From Pseudomonadota bacterium (GTDB lineage Bacteria; Myxococcota_A; Polyangia; GCA-2747355): 64,000 bases of DNA. The notes beneath the pieces are model-generated. The model saw nothing but the letters and a program-made list of their open reading frames with translations, was not told the origin of the DNA and searched no databases. The position numbers and the translations under genes are program-made. Numbering within the stretch: the first letter of the stretch is position 1; every line of letters begins with the position of its first letter. Positions 42,200 to 49,345 of the stretch are shown here, piece after piece. Where the stretch lies: positions 6,849-70,848 of the forward strand of contig JADJDT010000027.1 of assembly GCA_016702545.1 (NCBI GenBank), read 5' to 3'.

Positions 42200-43498
42200 A
42201 TGACCGGAATCGTCAGTGGCTTACCCGTGGTGCTCAGCCTCCTGGTCGCGGTGCTCCTGCCGCTGGCCGCGCTGCCGTCGGCGGTAGCCGAGGCCTTCAG
42301 CGAGGGTGGTTGGGGCATGCGCCTCATCCTCTTCGCCTTCCTGGTCAGCCTCTGGCTGGTCGTCGACCGGTTGCTGATGGTCCTGCGTTCAGTCAGCAGC
42401 GGCTACAGGTTGCTCGAGCAGCTGCGTCCGCGACTCGAGAACGGTGACCTCGCAGGCGCGCGCGCCATCTGCGCCGGCGTGGATCGCCCCTTGGCCCGGA
42501 TCATCGGCGCCGGGCTCGCGGCCACAGTGGGGGGGGAGCGGAGCGTGCGGGCCGAGATGGACGCGGCCGCCTACCGCGAACTCCCAGCGATCGAGCGCCG
42601 GACCGGCTACCTGGCGCTGATGGGCAACGTTGCCACCCTGATGGGTCTCTTCGGCACGATCATCGGGCTGATTCACTCCTTCGGCGCCGTCTCCATGAGC
42701 TCGGGGGCGGAGAACGCGACGCGTCTCGCTGCCGGTATCAGCGAGGCGATGAACTGCACGGCCTTCGGCCTGCTCACCGGCATCCTCGCCCTGGTGGCCT
42801 ATTCCGCGCTGACGGGTCGGACCCAGGCGCTGATCGACGAGATCAACCTCCGCTCGTTGCAGGCCTTCCGTCTGTGGAAGCGGGGCTTGGCCGCCGCGCA
42901 AGGCCAACCCCGTGGCGGGGCGGCGGAGCGCGGTCCGATTGGCGCGCCGGGTGGAAAGCTGATGCAGAGCAGCGGCCTGCTCAAGGGCAAGCGCCACGGT
43001 CACGGCAAGAAGTCGACCTTCGCCAGTCTGCAGCTGACGCCGCTGATCGACATGTTCATCGTGTTGGTGATCTTTCTGCTGCTCAGCTTCTCGGCCTCGG
43101 GCGAAATCGTGACCGCCAGCAAGGACATCAAGCCGCCCTTTGCGAAGAATGTGCAGGAGCTGCAGCGAGTGCCGATCGTGTCGATCTCGAACATGCCGGA
43201 CCATCCGAGCAAGGGGATCGTGACGCTCGAGGACCGCGAGGTCGCGCTGGTCGCGGAGCTGACAGACGATAGCGGCGGAGATTGGCGCATCGCGCAGCTC
43301 AGCGCTCAGCTCGAACGCCTGCGCAACGCGTGGAGCCTGCGTCACGCGGACGAACCCTTCGACGGCAAGCTGATCGTGCAATGCGACCAGGACATCGACT
43401 TCCGCGTGATCAAGCGCGTGATGTACTCGGCTGGCGTGGCGGGCTACGGCAACCTGATGTTTGCCGTGCGCAAGAAGGCCGAGGCTCCCGGCCCCTGA
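42200..43498 (+). CDS. Single-chain ExbB-ExbD fusion
   Basis: 432 aa. Start ATG 42200 with GGGAG 8 nt before; a GTG at 42191 would add three residues. Residues ~1-230 are ExbB-like: hydrophobic N-terminus, EAFSEGGWGMRLIL, YLALMGNVATLMGLFGTIIG, NCTAFGLLTGILALVAYSAL. A Gly/Pro/Ala linker (AAQGQPRGGAAERGPIGAP) leads in frame into ExbD, beginning at an internal Met (nt 42962, residue ~255), with LQLTPLIDMFIVLVIFLLLS keeping the Asp and a TolR-like periplasmic end. In known motors these halves are separate genes. The reading frame is clean through the joint, but a lost stop could also produce it. Confidence 0.9.
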   Translation: MTGIVSGLPVVLSLLVAVLLPLAALPSAVAEAFSEGGWGMRLILFAFLVSLWLVVDRLLMVLRSVSSGYRLLEQLRPRLENGDLAGARAICAGVDRPLARIIGAGLAATVGGERSVRAEMDAAAYRELPAIERRTGYLALMGNVATLMGLFGTIIGLIHSFGAVSMSSGAENATRLAAGISEAMNCTAFGLLTGILALVAYSALTGRTQALIDEINLRSLQAFRLWKRGLAAAQGQPRGGAAERGPIGAPGGKLMQSSGLLKGKRHGHGKKSTFASLQLTPLIDMFIVLVIFLLLSFSASGEIVTASKDIKPPFAKNVQELQRVPIVSISNMPDHPSKGIVTLEDREVALVAELTDDSGGDWRIAQLSAQLERLRNAWSLRHADEPFDGKLIVQCDQDIDFRVIKRVMYSAGVAGYGNLMFAVRKKAEAPGP

Positions 43499-43554
43499 GC
43501 TGCGCCAGGCTCGCCCCACGGTTGGGGGCGGGCTCAACCGATCGACGCCGCGCC

Positions 43555-44448
43555 TCAGCGATCCTCTGCGAGCAGGGCGGCGGTGGGTAGGTCGCCGCTG
43601 AAGACCTCGGCGGCCGGGCCCGTCATCCAGATGCGTCGCAGACCCGGGTCGGCCTCGATCGTGAGCCGTCCGCCCGGTAGGTTGACGGTTTGCGCCGCCC
43701 CCGCCGCCAGACGCTGGGTCGCGATCGCGGCGGCCGCCACGGCGCACGCGCCCGTGCCGCAGGCGTCCGTCAGGCCGCAGCCGCGTTCCCAGACGGAGAC
43801 CTCGATGGCGCCGTCGGGGCTCAGGCGAGCGAACTCGACGTTGGTACGCTCGGGAAAGTCCGGGTGGTGCTCGACGCGCGGCCCGAGGGTCGCGGCCATC
43901 GCCGGCAGATCGCGTGCGTCGTCGACGAAGATGACGAAGTGCGGATTGCCCAGGCTGACGGCCGTACCCGTCAGGGGCACGCCATCGACCAGCAGGGGTT
44001 GATCGACGAAGGGGCCGCTGCCCCGCATCGGCAGCGCCTCTCGGTCGAGTTCGGGGCGACCCATGTCGGCTCGCACGGTGGAGACCCTCCCGCTAGGCGC
44101 CAGCTGGAGCTGGCACGAGCGGATCCCCGCCTGGGTTTCGATGCGCAGCACGCGTTCGGCCCTGGGGCCTGGCGAATGGTCGTGGATGTACTTGGCCACG
44201 CAGCGCAGCCCGTTGCCGCAGATCTGCGGCTCGCTGCCGTCGGCGTTGATCACGCGCATGCGGGCGTCGGCGAGCTCGAGGATGGTCGGCAAGACCAAGA
44301 GCAGGCCGTCGGCGCCAACGCCTCGCCGGCGATGACAGACGCTGGCGACGTAGGCAGGATCGGCGAGCCAGCCGGGCAGGGGATGCTCGCGGCCGTCCAA
44401 GAGGAGGAAGTCGTTGCCGAGACCGTGAAGCTTGGTGAAGCGCAGCAT
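43555..44448 (-). CDS. dapF: Diaminopimelate epimerase
   Basis: 297 aa from ATG 44448 (MLRFTKLHGLGNDFLLLDG). DapF converts LL- to meso-diaminopimelate for lysine and peptidoglycan. The two catalytic cysteines are in QICGNGLRC (C78) and TDACGTGACA. VSLGNPHFVIFV and ERTNVEF are further family blocks. It is convergent with the motor operon (57-bp gap) and downstream of secG on the same strand. Confidence 0.96.
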   Translation of the reverse strand: MLRFTKLHGLGNDFLLLDGREHPLPGWLADPAYVASVCHRRRGVGADGLLLVLPTILELADARMRVINADGSEPQICGNGLRCVAKYIHDHSPGPRAERVLRIETQAGIRSCQLQLAPSGRVSTVRADMGRPELDREALPMRGSGPFVDQPLLVDGVPLTGTAVSLGNPHFVIFVDDARDLPAMAATLGPRVEHHPDFPERTNVEFARLSPDGAIEVSVWERGCGLTDACGTGACAVAAAAIATQRLAAGAAQTVNLPGGRLTIEADPGLRRIWMTGPAAEVFSGDLPTAALLAEDR

Positions 44449-44556
44449 GGGTGACCGGGTCCGTAGTGTCAGTTCACTCCGACCTGCGGCGAAGCGCAAG
44501 CGCGTCGACCCTTCCCCGGCGCCGTGCGCGACGCCGGGTCTCGTCGTCGCTGGGCG

Positions 44557-45156
44557 TTAGGGCGTCGCGGCCGGTGCGGCGGGCGCCACGGGCGCTGCGG
44601 GCGCGGGCGGCGGGGCTGCTGCTGCGGGGACGTCGGGCGTCGACGGGGCCGGGCGGCGGGGCACTGACCGGGGCAAGGTCGGCGTCGCGCGCACGGCCGG
44701 GGTCGGGCTTGGGGCCGCGGCCGCTGCGGGCGTCGGGGCCGGCGGCACCGCGGTGGGCGCGGCTCCGCCGTCCGCAGGTGCTGCGGCGGCCGGGGTCGCA
44801 GCCGGCGTGGGTGAGGGCGTGGCGCGCGCCGCAGCCGCCTTTCGCGCCAGCTCGGCCTTCTGCTGGGCGGCCTCGCGATCCTTCTTCTGCTGCGCGATTT
44901 CGTTGGCGCGGGCGCGCAGGACGCGATCTTCCTGCTGGCTGGAGGACCAGGCGAGGTAGGTCGCACCCGTGACGAAGAGGACCGCCGCGAGGGCCGTCAG
45001 CTTGCCCAGGAAGGTCGTGGCGCCCCGGCCGCCGAAGACCGTCTGTCCGGCACCACCGAAGATGCCCATGCCGGCCCCCTTGCCGGCCTGGAGCAGGACC
45101 ACGAGGATCAGGAAGAAACAGACGAGGACGTAGACGACGGTGACGAGAGTTTCCAT
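44557..45156 (-). CDS. secG: Preprotein translocase subunit SecG with long Ala/Pro tail
   Basis: 199 aa, about twice the usual length. The first ~75 residues are SecG: helix 1 (VVYVLVCFFLILVVLLQAGKGAGMG), the FGGAGQTVFGGRGATTFLGK loop and helix 2 (LTALAAVLFVTGATYLA). A charged helix (residues ~80-110) and ~90 residues of Ala/Pro/Thr low complexity follow. SecG assists SecYEG protein export. It is 5 nt downstream of tpiA, in the tpiA-secG order common in bacteria. Confidence 0.93.
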   Translation of the reverse strand: METLVTVVYVLVCFFLILVVLLQAGKGAGMGIFGGAGQTVFGGRGATTFLGKLTALAAVLFVTGATYLAWSSSQQEDRVLRARANEIAQQKKDREAAQQKAELARKAAAARATPSPTPAATPAAAAPADGGAAPTAVPPAPTPAAAAAPSPTPAVRATPTLPRSVPRRPAPSTPDVPAAAAPPPAPAAPVAPAAPAATP

Positions 45157-45161
45157 GGTTT

Positions 45162-45938
45162 TTAGCTAGTCCGACGGTATTCCAGGATGCCGAGGAACGC
45201 CTCGGGCTTGAGGCTGGCGCCCCCAACGAGGGCGCCGTCGACGTCCGGCTGGGCCATCAGCCCGGCCGCGTTCTCGGCCTTCACGCTGCCGCCGTACTGG
45301 ATGCGCAGCGCCGCGGCGGTCGAGCCATCGTACAGCTCGCCGACGAGCTGACGGAGAAACGCGTGCACCTCCTGCGCCTGGGCGTCGGTGGCCGTGCGCC
45401 CGGTGCCAATCGCCCAGACTGGCTCGTAGGCGAGCACGGCCCGGCGGGCCGCCGTGGCATCGATGCCCGCGAACGCCGCGCGGAGCTGGCGCTCCACCAC
45501 CAGGAAGGTCTGGCCGGCCTCGCGCTCGGCCAGCAGCTCACCGACGCAGATCACAGGCACGAGGCCGTGCGCAAACGCCGCCCGAGCCTTCTTGTTGACG
45601 AGCTCGTCCGTGTCACCGAAGAACTGCCGTCGCTCCGAGTGACCCAGGATCACATGCGAGCAGCCGACGTCCTTGAGCATCGGCGGCGCGATCTCCCCGG
45701 TGAAGGCTCCTGCCGCCTCGAAGTGGCAGTTCTGCGCGGCGAGCAGCAGCGCGCTACCCTCGAGCTGCCGCGCCACCGCACCCAGGGCGGTGAAGGGCGG
45801 GGCAACCCCGACATCGATGTCGCCCAGTCGCGGCAGTGCCTTTTGCAGTGCTCCGACCAGCTCGAGGGCCTCCCCGACCGTCTTGTACATCTTCCAGTTG
45901 CCAATGATGATTGGCTTGCGCTTGATTTCGTCGGCCAC
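45162..45938 (-). CDS. tpiA: Triosephosphate isomerase
   Basis: 258 aa. TIM barrel interconverting dihydroxyacetone phosphate and glyceraldehyde 3-phosphate. Active-site Lys in IIGNWKMYK, His in VILGHSERRQFFGD and Glu in AYEPVWAIGTG; phosphate loop LRIQYGGSVKAENA and VGGASLK. It sits between pgk (14 nt upstream) and secG in one transcript. Confidence 0.97.
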   Translation of the reverse strand: MADEIKRKPIIIGNWKMYKTVGEALELVGALQKALPRLGDIDVGVAPPFTALGAVARQLEGSALLLAAQNCHFEAAGAFTGEIAPPMLKDVGCSHVILGHSERRQFFGDTDELVNKKARAAFAHGLVPVICVGELLAEREAGQTFLVVERQLRAAFAGIDATAARRAVLAYEPVWAIGTGRTATDAQAQEVHAFLRQLVGELYDGSTAAALRIQYGGSVKAENAAGLMAQPDVDGALVGGASLKPEAFLGILEYRRTS

Positions 45939-45952
45939 GAATCGATCTCCTC

Positions 45953-47191
45953 TCAGCTGTCGAGCGCGCGGATGCCCGGCAGAGTCTTGCCCTCGATGAA
46001 CTCGATCGAGGCGCCACCGCCCGTCGAGATGTGGCTGATCTTCTGCGCCACGCCGCTGCGGTTGAGGGCCGCCACGGAGTCGCCTCCACCGACCACGGTG
46101 AACGCGCCCGAGGCGGCGACCGCCAGGGCCGCAGCCAAGGTGCCTGCGGCGAAGGGGGTCTGTTCGAACACACCCATCGGCCCGTTCCAGAAGACGGTCT
46201 TGGCCGTGGCGATGATTTGGGCGAAGCGCGCACGGGTCTGCGGCCCGATGTCGAGCGCCAGCTGTCCACTCGGCACCGCGTTGGCAGCGACGATCTGACC
46301 CGCGCTGGCCTCGAGCGAGGGCGCCACCACGGCGTCCTCGGGCAGCACCACGGTGACGCCGCGTGTGCGCGCCTGCTCGAGGATTCGGCGCGCGGTGTCG
46401 AGGTGGTCGTCCTCGATCCGCGAGGCGCCGAGCTCGCCACCTTGGGCCTTGAGGAAGGTGTTTGCCATCGCGCCGCCGATCAGCAACGCATTGACCTTGC
46501 CGAGGAGGCTCTCGATCACGGCGATCTTGTCGGCGACCTTGGCGCCTCCCAGCAGCGCCACGAAGGGCCGCTCGACCGTGCCCAGCAAGCGGCCGAGCAT
46601 CTCGAGCTCCTTCATCATCAAGAAGCCGGCGGCGCGCTCCTTGACCAGACCCACCATCCCCACCGTCGACGCGTGCGCCCGGTGTGCCGTACCGAAGGCG
46701 TCGTTGACATAAACATCGGCCAGCGCCGCCAGCTCGCGTGCGAAGGTTTCGTCGTTCTTCGTCTCGCCGGGGTGGAAGCGCAGGTTCTCGAGCAATAGCA
46801 CGTCGCCTGCCGGCAGGTCGTTGACCAGCTTGCGGACGCCATCGCCCACCACGTCCTCCGCGGCGATGACGGCGCCCCTGTGGCCCGCCTGATCAACCCT
46901 GTGGCCCGCCTGATCAACCCTGTGGCCCGCCTGATCGAGCAGCCGGGCCAGCTCCGCAGCGACCGGTTCCAGTCGCAGCCCCTGGTCGATCTTGCCCTTG
47001 GGCCGGCCGAGATGCGCGCCGAGTACGAGCTTGCCGCCCGCCTTGAGCACCTGCAGCAGCGTCGGCAGCGTAGCCTGGATGCGCGTGTTATCCGTGACCT
47101 GCCCCTGATCGTCGAGAGGCACGTTGAAGTCGACCCGGCAGAACACACGCTTGCCGCCGAGCTGGAGCTGGTCGATGCGGCGAATCGTCAT
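45953..47191 (-). CDS. pgk: Phosphoglycerate kinase with tandem-repeat insert
   Basis: 412 aa against ~390-400 for the family. ATG 47191 gives MTIRRIDQLQLGGKRVFCRVDFNVPL, the normal start. Blocks: GAHLGRPKG, ENLRFHPGE, LLGGAKVADKIAV, GPMGVFE and the C-terminal GGGDSVAALN with ISTGGGASIEFIEG. Residues 86-105 are three copies of DQAGHR(V), from a 21-bp tandem repeat, placed in the loop after the helix LEPVAAELARLL. The active-site residues are intact, so the enzyme is probably functional. It starts the pgk-tpiA-secG operon; no gap gene is next to it. Confidence 0.96.
   Translation of the reverse strand: MTIRRIDQLQLGGKRVFCRVDFNVPLDDQGQVTDNTRIQATLPTLLQVLKAGGKLVLGAHLGRPKGKIDQGLRLEPVAAELARLLDQAGHRVDQAGHRVDQAGHRGAVIAAEDVVGDGVRKLVNDLPAGDVLLLENLRFHPGETKNDETFARELAALADVYVNDAFGTAHRAHASTVGMVGLVKERAAGFLMMKELEMLGRLLGTVERPFVALLGGAKVADKIAVIESLLGKVNALLIGGAMANTFLKAQGGELGASRIEDDHLDTARRILEQARTRGVTVVLPEDAVVAPSLEASAGQIVAANAVPSGQLALDIGPQTRARFAQIIATAKTVFWNGPMGVFEQTPFAAGTLAAALAVAASGAFTVVGGGDSVAALNRSGVAQKISHISTGGGASIEFIEGKTLPGIRALDS
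46877..46936. repeat. 21-bp tandem repeat inside pgk
   Basis: Units at 46877-46897 and 46898-46918 are identical, and 46919-46936 is an 18-bp partial third copy (unit begins CCTGTGGCCCGCCTG). It adds 7 residues per unit without breaking the frame. Confidence 0.95.
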
Positions 47192-47522
47192 CTGGATAGT
47201 CCCGCCACGAACCGGCCCAGCGCCCACGAACGAGCCGCTCAAAATCGAGCCGCCCACAAACGAGCAAATGCCCGCAAATGAGCCGCCCACAAGCGAGCCA
47301 GACCGTCGAACTCGTCGTCGACCGATGCCCGAACATCGTACGCCGAGCGGTGCGCAACTTACCCACCGGACTGCCGTATTGCAACTGCGAACTGCGCCGC
47401 TCGGGGGACGGCAGGCGGGCCTATTCCAGCCGCCTATCCCAGCCGGGTGCTGCGCCGCTTCGGCGTGGAGGGCAGAGGGGGCAGCCGAGCGGGGCCGCTG
47501 AGGCCCGCCGGCGCGGTGTGCG
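47192..47522. repeat. Gap upstream of pgk with degenerate short repeats
   Basis: 331 bp without a convincing gene. Between about 47213 and 47302 a degenerate repeat of 15-18 bp recurs (variants of CCCACAAACGAGC next to GAGCCG), about five times. It would be in the pgk leader. No strong promoter was recognised in the remainder. Confidence 0.55.
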
Positions 47523-47723
47523 TCAACTCGCGGCCGGGCGGACCCCGCTCTGGTCGCGGAGATCGGTGGTCACCAGACCGATCAGCTCCGAGCTGATCGA
47601 GACGATGTCACGGCTATCGAAGCCGTTCTGCTTGAGCTCGCGGAACAGCGATCGCGCGAGAATCTGCAGTGACTTGGCGTTGTGCTGCTTGGTCTGTGCG
47701 GAGGTCATGATCAACTCGCCCAT
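47523..47723 (-). CDS. Small hypothetical protein
   Basis: 66 aa from ATG 47723; an in-frame Met at 47708 is a possible later start. The sequence is predicted helical and polar (KSLQILARSLFRELKQNGFDSRDIVSIS), with no signal peptide or membrane segment. I do not recognise the family. Its balanced composition differs from random frames of this GC-rich DNA, which supports it as real. Confidence 0.6.
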   Translation of the reverse strand: MGELIMTSAQTKQHNAKSLQILARSLFRELKQNGFDSRDIVSISSELIGLVTTDLRDQSGVRPAAS

Positions 47724-48045
47724 GGGGTGCGTCTCTTTCTTATCGACCAGGACGAAGCGCGGATGGAACGTTCGGCCGTCCGAGCGCCTCGGTCGACGGA
47801 GGTGGCGTCTTCAACAACCCGCGCATCAATGCACGTTCCGTGCCGCGAGCCGGACTGAGTGCCGGAATGAGTGATTGTGCCGGGTTGCGCGCTGCGGAAG
47901 GTCGTGAGGTGCGAAGCTGTCGATGCAGGTGCGGGTCCTAAGTCCCGCGGAGTGCGAAGCAGCCTGCGCAGAGCGGCGCCCTGAGCAGATCTCCGTCAGT
48001 CGCCGGGCAGCCGCCGGCAAGGGCGGCACGAGAGCGTGGGTGCTC
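47724..48045. other. 322-bp gap, nothing recognised
   Basis: It lies between the small protein and the PilZ gene. It is presumably the promoter region of the small minus-strand gene and the terminator region of the PilZ gene. I see no RNA gene, repeat or clear promoter in it. Confidence 0.5.
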
Positions 48046-48387
48046 TCAGGCGCGGAGCCGATCCAAGAAGCCCTGCAGCTGGCGGGTCTGCGCCGGCTGA
48101 ATCGGTGCGAAACGCACGCCGCCCTCGTAGCCACCGCGATCCAAGGGGGCGATCCAGATCATCTGGCCGTGAAGGTCGAGGGTGCCGACCGTGGCGTCCT
48201 CGATCCCGTCCTCGACGAGGAACAGGCTGATCGCGATCAGGCTCTGCGGCTCGATCGCCCGGTCCAGTTCGAGCCCGACGCCGCCCACGCTGAGGTTCTT
48301 GGCCCGCGCCGGGAAGGTCTCCTGGCCGGTATTGACGTCGGCCGCCAGGCGGATCGGGTAGCGTTGGTGTGCACGCTGCTGGGTCAT
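48046..48387 (-). CDS. Single-domain PilZ protein
   Basis: 113 aa from ATG 48387. The c-di-GMP-binding motifs are visible: RYPIR near the N-terminus (RxxxR) and NLSVGGVGLEL (N/DxSxxG). The domain then continues as a PilZ beta-barrel (GQMIWIAPLDRGGYEGGVRF). Stand-alone PilZ proteins act as c-di-GMP adaptors, often on motility or secretion machines. The target is not known. It lies downstream of an exported protein gene on the same strand. Confidence 0.87.
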   Translation of the reverse strand: MTQQRAHQRYPIRLAADVNTGQETFPARAKNLSVGGVGLELDRAIEPQSLIAISLFLVEDGIEDATVGTLDLHGQMIWIAPLDRGGYEGGVRFAPIQPAQTRQLQGFLDRLRA

Positions 48388-48469
48388 CGCACCGTCTCTC
48401 CTGTCCGCGACGCTCGCTGCAGGTCGGGCCGCCGATCGACCGCAGGGGCGCGACGCCGTCGGTGCGCCA

Positions 48470-49165
48470 TTATCGCCGGTTCCCGTCCGAGGGGAACAGT
48501 TGTTCGCCGCAGAGGGCCGCCAGCAGGGCGCCCGCGCGAAGATAGCGCGCCAGCAACCTCGCTTCACGTTCGGGATCGAGCTCGTTGGTCCGCAGGGTCG
48601 AGCGCAGTCGCTGACGCTCGGCGTAGAGGTCGACCACCTGGGTGGCGAGCGCGCGCCGTGCACCCTCGAGATCCGTCAGCGCGCGCTGCACCTGGAGCTC
48701 GCGTTCGGCGAAGACCAGCGCGCCGAGATCCCAGCTCAACGCCAGGTCGATCCGCCAGCCGACGCGCACGCTGGCATCGAAGCGCTCGGGTGCCTCGCTC
48801 CGGAGGTCCAGGTACTGAGCCAGGCCGCGCGCGTGCTGCACGCGCGCCGTGAGCCGGGGCAGGGTCGCGGCCCAGCGGGCACGCTCCCGCCACGAGAGCG
48901 TCGCCGTCGAGAGCAGTCCTGCGCGGCGCAGCGCGGCGTCGATGGCGCGGGGCAGGGGCGGGTCATCGACCGCCGTCAACGCCGCTGCCGTGTCCTCTTC
49001 CCAGCGCTGCGCCCGCAGCCCTGCTGCCGACCCCAACGCGAGCGCCGCGGCGATCCCGAACGAAAGCCACTGGCGCAGGAGCTGGCGGCGTGGCCGGCGT
49101 TCCGCCGCCGTGGGCGCGCTCGTGGTCGCGTGCAGGGTCGTGGTCGTGTGCATGCCCCGCGGCAC
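48470..49165 (-). CDS. Exported hypothetical protein
   Basis: 231 aa from ATG 49165; ATG 49153 is an alternative. An Arg-rich start and the hydrophobic stretch WLSFGIAAALALGSAAGLRA form a signal peptide ending near residue 52. The mature part has alternating beta-like segments (ATLPRLTARVQHARGLAQYLDL, WRIDLALSWDLGALVF) and a helical ERELQVQRALTDLEGARRALATQVVDLYAERQRL. This recalls half of a TolC-like outer membrane factor, but no TolC motif is certain. I recall similar proteins from Myxococcota without a known role. Confidence 0.65.
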   Translation of the reverse strand: MPRGMHTTTTLHATTSAPTAAERRPRRQLLRQWLSFGIAAALALGSAAGLRAQRWEEDTAAALTAVDDPPLPRAIDAALRRAGLLSTATLSWRERARWAATLPRLTARVQHARGLAQYLDLRSEAPERFDASVRVGWRIDLALSWDLGALVFAERELQVQRALTDLEGARRALATQVVDLYAERQRLRSTLRTNELDPEREARLLARYLRAGALLAALCGEQLFPSDGNRR

Positions 49166-49303
49166 AGCACAGCGCGTGCCTGCACCTGACCGCTTGCAGC
49201 ACGCGAGCTTAGCACGCGGCGCGGCGCGCCGATCCGGGCCGCCGGCGCCGGTGCGTCCGGCCCGACGGCGCGTCTCGATCCCAGCGCAGGGGGGCGCAGT
49301 CGT

Positions 49304-49345
49304 TAGATCGTCCCCTCCCTGGCGCTCTAGCTGGTCCCCTCCCTG
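49304..49345. repeat. Imperfect tandem duplication at the stop of the receiver gene
   Basis: TAGATCGTCCCCTCCCTG (49304-49321) and TAGCTGGTCCCCTCCCTG (49328-49345) are 15/18 identical, 24 bp apart. The second contains part of the CTAG (49327-49330) that is the stop of the gene at 49327. Confidence 0.75.

Noticed and set aside
47213..47302. CRISPR-like or regulatory array upstream of pgk
   Set aside because: Repeats are degenerate and short, with no spacers.
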